64,000 bases of DNA from CADEGL01 sp050180485 (lineage in GTDB: Bacteria > Pseudomonadota > Alphaproteobacteria > CADEGL01), in assembly GCA_050180485.1 (NCBI GenBank), contig JBFXED010000010.1, positions 1 to 64,000 on the forward strand, given 5' to 3'. Positions 42,162 to 51,159 of this stretch are shown one piece after another. A program made the position numbers and the translations under genes. Below the pieces are notes generated by a model. The model ran no database searches, was not told the DNA's origin, and was given only the letters and a program-made list of their open reading frames with translations. Numbering within the stretch: the first letter of the stretch is position 1; every line of letters starts with the position of its first letter.

Positions 42162-42542
42162 TCACTTCGGATCTTTGCAGACGGCCATCACTTTGTTGCC
42201 GTCCGGGTCGCGCACATAGGCGGCATAGGATGTCTTCTTGTCCGGCGGACGATAGCCCGGCGGGCCTTCGCAGGTGCCGCCCGCGGCCAGGGCCGCCTTG
42301 TGGAATTTGTCGACCGAGGCCATGTCGGGTGCCGAGACCGTCACCTGTGTGCCGTTGCCCGCTGTGGCGGGTTGGCCGTTGCGGGGGATACAGATAAAGA
42401 AGTTCGCTTTGTCCGCTGGGCCGTACCCTGTGAACTTGTCGCCGGTGCTGACCCGCTTGTAGCCGAGCGCGCCGAACGCGGCGTCGTAGAAAGACGTGGC
42501 GCGCTTCATATCGCGCACGCCGAAGATCACGTTGGCAAGCAT
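42162..42542 (-). CDS. VOC (glyoxalase/bleomycin-resistance-like) family protein
   Basis: The 126-residue single-domain VOC protein starts MLANVIFGVRDMKRATSFYDAAFGALGYKR and ends with SYAAYVRDPDGNKVMAVCKDP. The DPDGN turn is diagnostic. ATG at 42542 follows AAGGAGAGGCATCC. It lies upstream of the ASCH gene on the same strand (62-base gap). The substrate is unknown. Confidence 0.88.
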   Translation of the reverse strand: MLANVIFGVRDMKRATSFYDAAFGALGYKRVSTGDKFTGYGPADKANFFICIPRNGQPATAGNGTQVTVSAPDMASVDKFHKAALAAGGTCEGPPGYRPPDKKTSYAAYVRDPDGNKVMAVCKDPK

Positions 42543-42692
42543 GGATGCCTCTCCTTGTGTGGCCGGTGCCGAACCATGGAAAAGTCTAATCCACGTCGCA
42601 GGCCCTGGCGACAGCACCCCGTGCTTTGAAATCGCATGGAAATATGGGTCAATGCGGATCGAGGGCGGGCGCCGGAACGCGGGGCAAATCGC

Positions 42693-43484
42693 ATGTGGCT
42701 TGAGCATTTTCTATCCGTGACGCGGAACTGGCAGGTTTTCGCGGTCTTCATCGCGGTCATCGTTTCCGCAGGCTTGCTCATCGGTCTCACGATCAACCGC
42801 GTCTTGCGGTCCACGGGATTGGAAATCGACCAAAGGACCCGCGATTACGCGCAAATCGTCTATCTCGGCATTTTCGCCCTAACGGCCTTGATGATGACGC
42901 TCTCCACGCTGGAAGCGCGTTCGACCACCAGCAAGATGGGCGCCAAGGTGAAAGAAGAGGCCTTCAATCTCGTCCATCTGGACCGAATGCTCGTTCACTA
43001 CGGCGCGGAGCGCACGGCCGACGCGCGGCGTGTCTTAGTCGACTATGCCAAGGCCGTAGTCGATGAGGATTGGCCTCTGATGCGCGCGGGCGCGCCCGAC
43101 GGCTCCGTCCACGTCTATGACCTGATGGCGCGGCTTCGCATCGCGATCGATGCATTGCAGGAAAGCCACAATGGGCTCGTGGACCGAATGCTGGACGATG
43201 TGAACGACCTGGAGCAGCAGCACGACGATCGCATCATCGCGGCGTCGGAAGCGCGGTTGCCTTCGATCTTCTGGTGGCTGATCGGCGCCCTGACCGGGGC
43301 GATCTGCATTCTGGCTGGGCTTCTGATTGTACGTCCTTATGGCTTCATTTTTCTTGGGATCAAACTGACCGCCGTCGGACTGATGGTGTCTTTCCTTGCG
43401 GTCATGGACGGCCCGTTCCGAGGCGAAACCAGCATTTCTCCGGAGCCGATCAGCTACGCCATCGAATACCTTTCGGCAAAATGA
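42693..43484 (+). CDS. DUF4239/bestrophin-like membrane protein
   Basis: The 263-residue protein has two N-terminal membrane segments (VFAVFIAVIVSAGLLIGL and IVYLGIFALTALMMTL), a helical soluble middle and two C-terminal segments (FWWLIGALTGAICILAGLLI and GIKLTAVGLMVSFLAV). This 2+2 layout and the SRLPSIFWW-like motif (EARLPSIFWWL) fit DUF4239, a bestrophin-like family of unknown function. I start at ATG 42693 behind GGGGCAAATCGC; ATG 42636 is possible. It is divergent from the VOC gene. Confidence 0.7.
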   Translation: MWLEHFLSVTRNWQVFAVFIAVIVSAGLLIGLTINRVLRSTGLEIDQRTRDYAQIVYLGIFALTALMMTLSTLEARSTTSKMGAKVKEEAFNLVHLDRMLVHYGAERTADARRVLVDYAKAVVDEDWPLMRAGAPDGSVHVYDLMARLRIAIDALQESHNGLVDRMLDDVNDLEQQHDDRIIAASEARLPSIFWWLIGALTGAICILAGLLIVRPYGFIFLGIKLTAVGLMVSFLAVMDGPFRGETSISPEPISYAIEYLSAK

Positions 43485-43555
43485 CGTCTCGCTATTGACG
43501 CTTGCACGGGGGCGGGGCACACAGCGTTCCGCATCCATCCAACCTTCCGACCGCC

Positions 43556-44755
43556 ATGAGCTTTCCGCCGCGGCCCCGGTCCGCCTCTCTCTTTCTTCGC
43601 GCGCCTGCCGACGGGCGTGGCGCGGACACGTCCACGGTTTCGGGCCGCTACCGCGCGTTGGCCGAGGCGGGCGCCATCGGTGCCGATCCCGCGCAGGAAC
43701 AGGTCGCGTCCCGCCTCGATATGCTGGCGGTATCCCTCGCGGGCAAGAAGCCGGGAAGCCTGGCGCGTCTGTTCGGCGCGCGCGAAACGGCACCCCGTGG
43801 GCTTTACATCTGGGGTCCGGTGGGGCGCGGCAAGACGATGCTGATGGACCTGTTCTTCGAAAGCGTCGCCGTCGAGCGCAAGCGGCGTGCGCATTTCAAC
43901 GAATTCATGGCCGACGTGCATGCGCGCATTCATGAATTCAAACAAAAGGGTGACGGCGATCCGATCGGGCCAGTCGCGCGCGAGCTGGGGGCGGGCGCTT
44001 CGCTCCTGTGTTTCGACGAGTTCATGGTGAACAACATCGCGGACGCCATGATCCTGGGCCGGCTTTTCGCCGCCTTGTTCAAAGATGGCGTGGTCGTGGT
44101 GGCGACCTCGAACGTCGAGCCGGATCGTCTTTACGCGGGCGGCATCAACCGTGAGCTGTTCCTGCCATTCATCGATTTGTTCAAGGAAAGGCTGGAGGTG
44201 GTGCGGCTCGAGGCACGCACGGATTTCCGCTTGGAGAAGCTTGCCGGCGAGCCGGTCTATCTGGTGCCCGCCGGGGCGGTCTCGCGCGCGGCGCTCGACC
44301 GCATCTTCACCAGCCTGTCCGGTGCCGCGCGCGGCGCGCCGGCCAAGCTCATGGTGACCGGCCATCCTCTCGAAGTACCCCAGGCGGCCGGCGGCGTGGC
44401 GCGTTTCACATTCGCCGATCTTTGTTCGAAGCCGCTAGGTCCGTCGGACTACATGGCCATCGCGCACCGATATCACACGGTCATCATCGAGGATGTTCCG
44501 ATTATGAATCGCGAGCGGCGTGACGAAGCGCTGCGCCTCGTCGCGCTGATCGACACATTCTATGACCGGCGGGTGAAGCTGATCGTCTCGGCCGCCGCGC
44601 AGCCGACCGGGCTTTACCGAACCCGCCCCGATGGTGGCGGCGCGTTGTTCGAGTTCGAACGCACGGTCTCGCGCCTGATCGAAATGCAGTCCGAAGCCTA
44701 TCTCGCCCTCCCGCATGGCGAGGCTGCGCCGGACGCCAGCGGATCATCCTCCTAG
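43556..44755 (+). CDS. zapE: Cell division protein ZapE (AFG1-like ATPase)
   Basis: The 399-residue ATPase has Walker A IWGPVGRGKTMLMDLFF, then HFNEFMADVHARIHE, Walker B LLCFDEFMVNNIADAMIL and sensor VVVVATSNVEPDRLYAGGINR. These match ZapE/AFG1. It acts at the division septum, on Z-ring dynamics. I use ATG 43556; the frame is open to 43502. It stands alone, 71 bases after the DUF4239-like gene. Confidence 0.94.
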   Translation: MSFPPRPRSASLFLRAPADGRGADTSTVSGRYRALAEAGAIGADPAQEQVASRLDMLAVSLAGKKPGSLARLFGARETAPRGLYIWGPVGRGKTMLMDLFFESVAVERKRRAHFNEFMADVHARIHEFKQKGDGDPIGPVARELGAGASLLCFDEFMVNNIADAMILGRLFAALFKDGVVVVATSNVEPDRLYAGGINRELFLPFIDLFKERLEVVRLEARTDFRLEKLAGEPVYLVPAGAVSRAALDRIFTSLSGAARGAPAKLMVTGHPLEVPQAAGGVARFTFADLCSKPLGPSDYMAIAHRYHTVIIEDVPIMNRERRDEALRLVALIDTFYDRRVKLIVSAAAQPTGLYRTRPDGGGALFEFERTVSRLIEMQSEAYLALPHGEAAPDASGSSS

Positions 44756-44872
44756 GTCCGGACGGGCCTTTCCCGCACCCCTTGCCACTGCGTATCCTTG
44801 GCTCCTGAGGGCCAAAGCGCGCCGCGCTTCCTTCGAGGCGTCGTCGCGCGAGCCGTATAGGGGAGGGTGCGA

Positions 44873-45961
44873 ATGACGAAGATCGACCGATCGAAAACGT
44901 CCGGCGCCACGCGCCGCACGGTTCTAAAGGGCGCGGCGCTGGGTGGCGCCTTGGCCGCCATGGGCCCATTCGTCCGTGGCGCCCGTGCGCAAGCGTCGAA
45001 GCGGGTGGTGTTCGCGACCTGGGGCGGTTCCTGGGAAAAGGCGATGCGCGAGGCGTGGTTCGACCCGTTCACCAAGAAGACGGGAATCGAGGTCGTGACC
45101 GTGGGCGGCAATAGCTACGCCAAGGTCCGCGCCATGGTCGAAGCCGGCAAGACCGAATGGGACGTGGTCGAGGTCAACCCGGACTTCCAGTGGATCGGCA
45201 AGAAGGACAACCTGGTCGAGCCGCTCGACTTCAAGATCATCAACACCAGCGACATCATGAAGATGCCGGGCCTGGTGACCGACGTGTCGGTGCCGCAGGT
45301 CATCTGGTCGAAGGTGATGTTCTACAACACCAAAGCCTTCTCGGCGGACAACCACCCAAGGACGTGGGCCGAGGTGTGGGACGTGAAGAAGTATCCGGGC
45401 AAGCGGACCTTCGGCCAGCGCACCAGCAGCGCGGCGCTGGAGGCCGCGGTGTTGGCCGACGGCGTGCCGATGGACAAGCTGTTCCCGCTCGACGTCGATC
45501 GGGCGCTCAAGAGTCTGGCCAAGATTCGCGATCATATTCTTTGGTACGACACCAACGCTCAGGGCGAGCAGTACATGACCGACGGCCAGGCCGTGCTGGG
45601 CCTTGTGCCGGACGGCCGCGCGCTGTCGGCCAAGAAGAACGGCGCGCCGATCGACATCGAGTACAACCAGAGCCTGATGAGCTGGGCCAGCATGGTGATC
45701 CCGCGCGGCGCGCCGAACCGCGAAGGCGCCATGCAGCTTCTGGCCTACTGCGTCTCGCCCGAGGGCCAGTACAACATGGGCATGGCCTATACCTACGGGC
45801 CCATCGTCCAGAAGGCTTACGAGAAGATCCCCAAGGACCGCGCCGCGATCCTGTCGGGCGGGCCCCAGCAGCAGGGCAAGTACGTCATGACCGACGAGCA
45901 ATGGTGGGGCGAGAACAAGGACCAGGTGACAGAGAAGTTCAACCAGTGGCGGTTGGGCTAA
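44873..45961 (+). CDS. PotD-type ABC transporter substrate-binding protein, Tat-exported
   Basis: The 362-residue protein has an N-terminal twin-arginine signal (ATRRTVLKGAALGGALAAMG) and cleavage near ARAQAS. It then has the PotD/Fbp-like fold: VVFATWGGSWEKAMREAWFDPF, VEAGKTEWDVVEVN and YNQSLMSWASMVIPRGAPN. Such proteins bind polyamines, opines or organic acids in the periplasm. ATG at 44873 follows GGGGAGG; a GTG two codons earlier is possible. It heads an operon with two permeases and an M24 peptidase. Confidence 0.9.
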   Translation: MTKIDRSKTSGATRRTVLKGAALGGALAAMGPFVRGARAQASKRVVFATWGGSWEKAMREAWFDPFTKKTGIEVVTVGGNSYAKVRAMVEAGKTEWDVVEVNPDFQWIGKKDNLVEPLDFKIINTSDIMKMPGLVTDVSVPQVIWSKVMFYNTKAFSADNHPRTWAEVWDVKKYPGKRTFGQRTSSAALEAAVLADGVPMDKLFPLDVDRALKSLAKIRDHILWYDTNAQGEQYMTDGQAVLGLVPDGRALSAKKNGAPIDIEYNQSLMSWASMVIPRGAPNREGAMQLLAYCVSPEGQYNMGMAYTYGPIVQKAYEKIPKDRAAILSGGPQQQGKYVMTDEQWWGENKDQVTEKFNQWRLG

Positions 45962-45994
45962 GGATCGGCTGACCGGAAAGCCCGGGACGGGACG

Positions 45995-46852
45995 ATGGCC
46001 GCAACGCGCGCCGCCTGCTTCGCGCGCCCGCGCGTGGAGCTGCTCGTCCTTCCCGGGCTTCTGATCATCGTCACGCTTTTTCTCTATCCGCTGGTCTCTC
46101 TGGTCGGGATCAGCGTCTACGAGAAGGGCGATTGGACGCTGCGCCACTATCAGCGGCTGATCGACGTGCCCGCCTATGTCCGCGTTCTGCAGCGGACGCT
46201 GGTCATGGGGGCCGCGACCGCCTTCTTCTGCCTCCTACTCGGCTATCCCTTGGCCTACCGCATCGCGACCACCAGCGGACGGGTGCGGGCGGCCCTCATC
46301 GCCGGCATCCTGGTGCCGTTTTGGACCAGTCTTCTGGTCCGCACCTATGGCTGGATGGTGATGCTCAACCCGCAGGGCATCCTGAACAAAGCGCTGATCT
46401 CCACAGGCGTGCTGGACAGCCCGCTGATCCTTATCAACAACACCACGGGCGTCCTGATCGGAATGACCCAGATCATGCTGCCTTACATGGTCCTGCCCAT
46501 CGTGGCCGTGATGGTGCGGCTGGATCCCGCGCTGATGCGCGCGGCACGTATTCTGGGGGCGGGACCCGTGCGCGCCTTCCTGCGGATCTATCTGCCGCTG
46601 ACCTTGCCCGGGATCATGGCCGGGGTGCTGCTGGTCTTCACCATCAGCCTGGGCTTTTTCGTGATTCCCGCGCTGCTCGGCGGCACAAAGGACATCCTTT
46701 TGGCCCAACTCGTCGAGGTGAACATCAACTCGACGCTCAATTGGGGTTTGGCGGCAGCGCTCTCGACGCTGCTGGTCGTCACCACGCTGCTCCTCTACGC
46801 GATCGCACACCGTTACTTCCGGGTCAGCGCCCTGTGGGGAGATATTCGGTGA
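45995..46852 (+). CDS. PotB-type ABC transporter permease
   Basis: The 285-residue inner-membrane protein has six hydrophobic segments, starting with LLVLPGLLIIVTLFLYPLVSLV. The EAA loop is RAARILGAGPVRAFLRIYLPLTLPG, which contacts the ATPase. It is 33 bases after the binding-protein gene, and its TGA overlaps the next permease's GTG start. It forms the channel with the PotC-type permease. No ATP-binding subunit gene is present in this operon. Confidence 0.92.
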   Translation: MAATRAACFARPRVELLVLPGLLIIVTLFLYPLVSLVGISVYEKGDWTLRHYQRLIDVPAYVRVLQRTLVMGAATAFFCLLLGYPLAYRIATTSGRVRAALIAGILVPFWTSLLVRTYGWMVMLNPQGILNKALISTGVLDSPLILINNTTGVLIGMTQIMLPYMVLPIVAVMVRLDPALMRAARILGAGPVRAFLRIYLPLTLPGIMAGVLLVFTISLGFFVIPALLGGTKDILLAQLVEVNINSTLNWGLAAALSTLLVVTTLLLYAIAHRYFRVSALWGDIR

Positions 46853-47637
46853 AGCGCGAGCGCGATTGGAGCGAGGGCGTGCTCAACGTCTTCGTCGGAT
46901 TGGTGCTGGTGTTCTTAGCGCTGCCGACCTTGGCCGTCATCCCCATGTCGTTCAACTCGGCAGAACTATTGGTCTTTCCGCCGCCCGGCTATTCGACGCG
47001 TTGGTTCGAGACATTCTTCCAACGCCGGGAGTGGTATGGCGCCGCCACCAACAGTCTGATCGTGGCCGTGTTGACCACGATCTGCGCGACCATCATCGGC
47101 ACCGCGGCTTCCATGGCGCTGGCGCGCAGCCGCTTTCGCCTCAAGGGCGCCGTCGCGGTCGTCTTCCTTTTGCCCATGATGGTGCCGGCTATCGTGACCG
47201 GCGTGGCGCTCTACCGCTCCTATGCCGTCTGGGGTCTGGCGGGCACCATTCCGGGCCTGGTGCTGGCGCATACGATCGTGGCCCTGCCCTTCGTCGTCAT
47301 CAATGTCTCGGCCGTATTGAACCGCATGGACTGGCGCATGGAGCAGGCCGCGCTCAGCCTGGGCGCCTCGCACCTGCAGGCGTTCCTGCGCGTGACCCTA
47401 CCGATCATCAAGCCCGGCGTGATGGCGGGCGCCCTGTTTGCCTTCCTGACCTCGTTCGACGAGGTGGTCGTGGCCCTGTTCATGACCGGCGTCGACACGG
47501 TTACCTTGCCCGTCCAGATGTGGGCCGGTATCCGCTTCGAGATCAATCCGGTGGTGGCCGCCGTGTCGGTCATGCTGGTTGGCCTGTCCGCATTCGTCTT
47601 CACCGTCTATGCCCTGTTGAGGAGGTCCCAGCCGTGA
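46849..47637 (+). CDS. PotC-type ABC transporter permease
   Basis: The 262-residue membrane protein begins with GTG at 46849 (GTGA overlap, GGGGAG ahead). It has GLVLVFLALPTLAVIPMSF, SLIVAVLTTICATIIGTAAS, and the EAA loop EQAALSLGASHLQAFLRVTLP. Six membrane segments are expected. The frame is open far upstream, but that part is an out-of-frame reading of the previous permease. Its stop overlaps the M24 peptidase start by four bases. Confidence 0.92.
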   Translation: MKRERDWSEGVLNVFVGLVLVFLALPTLAVIPMSFNSAELLVFPPPGYSTRWFETFFQRREWYGAATNSLIVAVLTTICATIIGTAASMALARSRFRLKGAVAVVFLLPMMVPAIVTGVALYRSYAVWGLAGTIPGLVLAHTIVALPFVVINVSAVLNRMDWRMEQAALSLGASHLQAFLRVTLPIIKPGVMAGALFAFLTSFDEVVVALFMTGVDTVTLPVQMWAGIRFEINPVVAAVSVMLVGLSAFVFTVYALLRRSQP

Positions 47638-48821
47638 GCACGCCGCTTCCCAAGGTCGTCGTCGAGGAGGCCGAATTCGCCGGCCGGCGCGCGCGGGCGC
47701 AAGAGGCCGCCAAGGCGCGCGGACTGGATGCGCTGCTGGTGTGTTCGCGCGGCGGTGGGCCGGTCGACCGTTACGCCGACATCATGTACCTGGCAAACTT
47801 CTATACCTCGTTCCCCTACACGCTGGACCTGGCGCCGCATTGGACCGGCCGCGCCCATAGTTTCCTCATTCTGCCGGTGGGCGATCCGGGGCTTCTGGTC
47901 GCCGACATCCCCTATCTCGACGGTGTCGCCATGCCGCGCGAGCGGATCGAGGTCACGGACAACGTGATCGAAAGCGTCATCGCCGCGCTCGGCCGTTTCG
48001 GCCTATCGCGCGCGCGAGTGGGCCTGGTCGGCGACGACGTGCTGCCCGTCGGCATGGCACGCATGATCCAGGCCGCGCTGCCGGAGATGCGGCTGGAGCC
48101 GGCCGACGACGTGGTCGGCACCATGCGCATGATCAAGTCGCCGGCGGAGATCCAACGGCTGCGCGCGGCCGCCAAGATCGGTTCGCGCATGATCGAGGCC
48201 ATGATGAAGGCAGCCAAGCCCGGCGCCAGTCACGGCGACGTCATGGCGGCTGGGCTTCAGGTCGTCGTGCCGGCCGGCGGCGCGCTCTACAACTCCTTCA
48301 TGGCGTCGGGCACGGGCGGTGACAACCCGACCTTGATCCGCTCGACGTTTCCCACCTGGCGCTCCGAAACACCGCTTAAGAAGGGCATGTGGCTGCGCGT
48401 CGGTCTGTCGGGCGTGCTGGACGGTTACGTCTTCGACGTCTCGCGTTCCAAGGCCATCGGGCCCGCGACCAATCAGCAGATCGACGCCTTCGAGACCGCG
48501 ATCGCCACGGTGCAGGAAGGCATCAAGGCGACGCGCGTGGGCACCACGGCGGGAGTGGTGGCCGAGACGGGACTTCGGCGCCAGGAGGCCATGGGCTATC
48601 CGCTGGGCGGGGTCTTCTCGGGCTTGGGCCATGGGCTCGGCCTCGGTTGGGACAAGCCGTGGCTCGTCATGGGCGACAAGACGGAGCTCAAGCCCAACAT
48701 GGTGCTCAACTACGAGCGCACGGTTAGCCGTGACGGTTACGTGGGCGATTTCGAGGAGACCATTCTCCTGACCGAGGACGGCACCGAACTTCTGACCGAC
48801 GCGCAACAACGGTTTTGGTGA
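47634..48821 (+). CDS. M24 family metallopeptidase (Xaa-Pro dipeptidase/creatinase-like)
   Basis: The 395-residue protein has an N-terminal creatinase-like domain (LDALLVCSRGGGPVDRYADI) and the linker MRMIKSPAEIQRLRAAAKIGSRM. The pita-bread domain follows. Of the usual five metal ligands several look altered: the region LRVGLSGVLDGYVFDVSRSK shows one Asp in DVSR but not the canonical DxGxxxxGYxxD pair, while GLGHGLGLGW and ETILLTEDG retain His and Glu. It may therefore be a non-peptidase family member. GTG at 47634 overlaps the permease stop and follows AGGAGGT. It is part of the transporter operon and probably acts on the imported compound. Confidence 0.85.
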   Translation: MSTPLPKVVVEEAEFAGRRARAQEAAKARGLDALLVCSRGGGPVDRYADIMYLANFYTSFPYTLDLAPHWTGRAHSFLILPVGDPGLLVADIPYLDGVAMPRERIEVTDNVIESVIAALGRFGLSRARVGLVGDDVLPVGMARMIQAALPEMRLEPADDVVGTMRMIKSPAEIQRLRAAAKIGSRMIEAMMKAAKPGASHGDVMAAGLQVVVPAGGALYNSFMASGTGGDNPTLIRSTFPTWRSETPLKKGMWLRVGLSGVLDGYVFDVSRSKAIGPATNQQIDAFETAIATVQEGIKATRVGTTAGVVAETGLRRQEAMGYPLGGVFSGLGHGLGLGWDKPWLVMGDKTELKPNMVLNYERTVSRDGYVGDFEETILLTEDGTELLTDAQQRFW

Positions 48822-48915
48822 GCGCGGACGCACCGCGCATCCTTTTCTATAATGTCCGGGTACATGCGCCGCAAAGCGGGTGGCGCGGGGGACATCCAAG
48901 CCCGGAGACACGGAC

Positions 48916-49332
48916 ATGTTTCAGGAATTCAAGGCGTTCATCGCACGCGGCAGCGTCGTCGACTTGGCCGTCGGCATCATCATTGGCGCGGCCTTCACCG
49001 CGATCGTGAATTCGCTGGTGGCCGATATCATCATGCCGCCGGTCGGACTCATCTTGGGCGGCATCGATTTTTCGAGCTTCTATGTCGACCTGAGCGGCAA
49101 GGGCTATGAAAGTCTGGATGCGGCCCGCACGGCGGGTGCGCCGGTGGTAGCCTACGGTATCTTCATCAACGCGATCATCAAGTTCCTGATCGTGGCGTGG
49201 GCGGTGTTCATCCTGGTCAAGCAGGTCAACCGCTTCTATCGCAAGCCCGAGGAATCGCCCGCGCCCACGCCGCCGACCAACCAAGAGGTCTTGCTGGCCG
49301 AGATCCGCGACTTGTTGAAGCAGCGCGGCTGA
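48916..49332 (+). CDS. mscL: Large-conductance mechanosensitive channel MscL
   Basis: The 138-residue protein starts MFQEFKAFIARGSVVDLAVG, then IIIGAAFTAIVNSLVADIIMPPVG (first membrane helix). FINAIIKFLIVAWAVFILVKQVNRF is the second, and the cytoplasmic helix EVLLAEIRDLLKQ follows. All MscL features are present. It opens under hypo-osmotic shock in the inner membrane. ATG at 48916 follows GGAGACACGGAC. An MscS-type channel is encoded 2.5 kb away. Confidence 0.97.
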   Translation: MFQEFKAFIARGSVVDLAVGIIIGAAFTAIVNSLVADIIMPPVGLILGGIDFSSFYVDLSGKGYESLDAARTAGAPVVAYGIFINAIIKFLIVAWAVFILVKQVNRFYRKPEESPAPTPPTNQEVLLAEIRDLLKQRG

Positions 49333-49335
49333 CGA

Positions 49336-49833
49336 TCAGCGTCGGCGTCGCCGCTTCTTCGCTGCCGCGCCCTTGGCGGATGCGACCGCGGCGGGTTTGG
49401 ACGTTCCTGCGGAGGCGATAGGATCCACCTTGTCAATGCACTGGCAGACGATGATCTCCTGCTTGCCGCCGTCGAGCAGTTGGATTGTGTCGCGTATCAC
49501 GGCCGCGCATTCCGTCTGGTCGCCGTTCTCGCAGGTGCCGATGCAGATGGGTTCCACGGGCTTCGGCGGCCCTTGCGGTGGGCGCAGCATGCGAAGCGCG
49601 ATGCGACAGCCCCGTACCATGTTTTCGCGGGTGATGGGGTCGGGTGGCGGGATCGTCATATCCTCATCGCACGCGCAGAAGCGAAGGATGTGGTTGGGCC
49701 CACCTGCCGGATCGGGCCGATCCTTCGGGCGACAGGCTTGACCGTTAACGCAGGTTCCTTCGCAGCGGATAGACAGGCCGACCAGGCGGCCCAGCCTGTT
49801 GGTGCGACGGATCACCTTCGACACGCACGGCAT
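49336..49833 (-). CDS. Cys-rich duplicated protein with basic tail, hypothetical
   Basis: I do not recognise this 165-residue protein. It contains two copies of a cysteine motif: CEGTCVNGQAC then FCACD, and CIGTCENGDQTEC then VCQCID. Each is a CxGTCxNG core followed 22-25 residues later by a CxC. The C-terminus is low-complexity Ala/Lys and ends in six arginines. The pattern suggests metal binding or disulfide-stabilised modules, with a nucleic-acid-binding tail, but function is unknown. The start is uncertain; ATG 49833 follows GGGGG, and ATG 49845 is also in frame. It converges on mscL with three bases between. Confidence 0.6.
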   Translation of the reverse strand: MPCVSKVIRRTNRLGRLVGLSIRCEGTCVNGQACRPKDRPDPAGGPNHILRFCACDEDMTIPPPDPITRENMVRGCRIALRMLRPPQGPPKPVEPICIGTCENGDQTECAAVIRDTIQLLDGGKQEIIVCQCIDKVDPIASAGTSKPAAVASAKGAAAKKRRRRR

Positions 49834-49887
49834 GACAGCCCCCATTGTTGTCGATGACGAAACAGTCGGATGGTGCGCCTTGCGAAT

Positions 49888-50880
49888 TCACGCCGCGCGG
49901 CGTGGACGGCTCTCCCAGGGTGCGTAGAGGTCGATAATGTTATCGCCCGCGCGGCGGCAGCGCGGGTTGGCCAGCCACAGCCGCAGAAGATGGCGCTTCT
50001 TCCCCGGTCCGTCGCGATAGGCCGTGCGGCCGTGCAGGATGTTGTAGTTGTTGATGAACTGCATGTCGCCGGTCTGCAGTCCCATGTGGAGCTGCATCTC
50101 GGGCCGCGCGATCACGGCGTCCAGATAGTCGAGCGCCTCGGTCTCATGGGGCGCATAGGACAAGCCGATGCTGTCCATCCACGAGACGGGGTTGCGGTTG
50201 TAGCAACAGTGCACCAAGCCGTCATGGATGGCGAAGACGGGGATTCGTTCGGTATATGGCGCCTCGCCGGGCGCCTGCTCGCCACGACGGTGATGGTGGA
50301 AACCGCGCAACAGCGTCTCCATCACGTCCGGCCGCTCGCGCAGGATCGCGTTGAAGACGGCGGTCACGCTGACGATCACGCTGTGTCCGCCCTCGGCTGC
50401 CTCGCCCAGGCAATAGAGGACCGCAAAGTCGGAGCCGTCGGTGTGGAAGGCAAGCGCGTGCGTGCCCATGTAGCCGCGGTGCTTGTGATTCATGGGCAGG
50501 CCGCGATCGACGATGTCTTCGATTTTCTTGCGCGCGTTGGTCTGGTCGACGACACGACCCAAATGACAGCCGACGACGGCGAAGAGGACCGCGTTGCCGT
50601 CGCGGTCGAAGCGCTCGGCCGGCAAGCCGGACAAAACGCTGAAGCCAGTGCCACTCTCCAAGTCGTCGAAAACCCGGTTCAGGAACGGCTCGGTCAGGGG
50701 AAGCGGCACGTCCTCTGGCCGAATCTGCCAGAACGGCGTGCCGGCCGCGATCATGCGCCGCGCGGCGCCCTCGATCTCGGCCAGCATGGCGGGCGTCAAC
50801 GCCCGAGCCCAGCCACGCGGCTTCGGAAAATTCGCGGCCGTCCAGTCGTTGGCATCGCGCACGGGTTGCGGCAGAACCAT
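49888..50880 (-). CDS. TauD/TfdA-like Fe(II)/2-oxoglutarate-dependent dioxygenase
   Basis: The 330-residue protein has the jelly-roll facial triad FHTDGSD (His and Asp) and, near the C-terminus, NYNILHGRTAY (second His). GLQTGDMQFINN precedes that, and KKRHLLRLWLANPRC contains the 2-oxoglutarate-binding arginine. It would hydroxylate or oxidatively cleave a small organic or sulfonated compound. I use ATG 50880, six bases after GGAG; ATG 50892 is in frame. It stands alone. Confidence 0.88.
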   Translation of the reverse strand: MVLPQPVRDANDWTAANFPKPRGWARALTPAMLAEIEGAARRMIAAGTPFWQIRPEDVPLPLTEPFLNRVFDDLESGTGFSVLSGLPAERFDRDGNAVLFAVVGCHLGRVVDQTNARKKIEDIVDRGLPMNHKHRGYMGTHALAFHTDGSDFAVLYCLGEAAEGGHSVIVSVTAVFNAILRERPDVMETLLRGFHHHRRGEQAPGEAPYTERIPVFAIHDGLVHCCYNRNPVSWMDSIGLSYAPHETEALDYLDAVIARPEMQLHMGLQTGDMQFINNYNILHGRTAYRDGPGKKRHLLRLWLANPRCRRAGDNIIDLYAPWESRPRRAA

Positions 50881-51159
50881 CGCGTGCTCCATAGCCGTCG
50901 AAACCGTGGATCAAGATAGCATCGCCGCACGGGCTTCGAAACGGCGGCCTGGCCGCGGGGGCTTCGCATTGCGTCTGGGGCACCGGCCCTATAGACATGG
51001 CCCCGGGTGGCGCCAGAAGCCGCCCGCCGCGCCGGCCGCCGTCACAGGGCGGCAACATGATCCGGCGATCTTCGCGGCCACGCGCCGCGCGGCGGACGGG
51101 ACGAGGGGAAAATGCAACGCCACGCGTTGAACGCAAATCTGGAAACAATGGAGGGGAAT

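Noticed and set aside
46132..46848. Upstream extension of the PotC-type permease frame
   Set aside because: It is an out-of-frame reading of the preceding permease; GTG 46849 has a ribosome site and begins the membrane protein.
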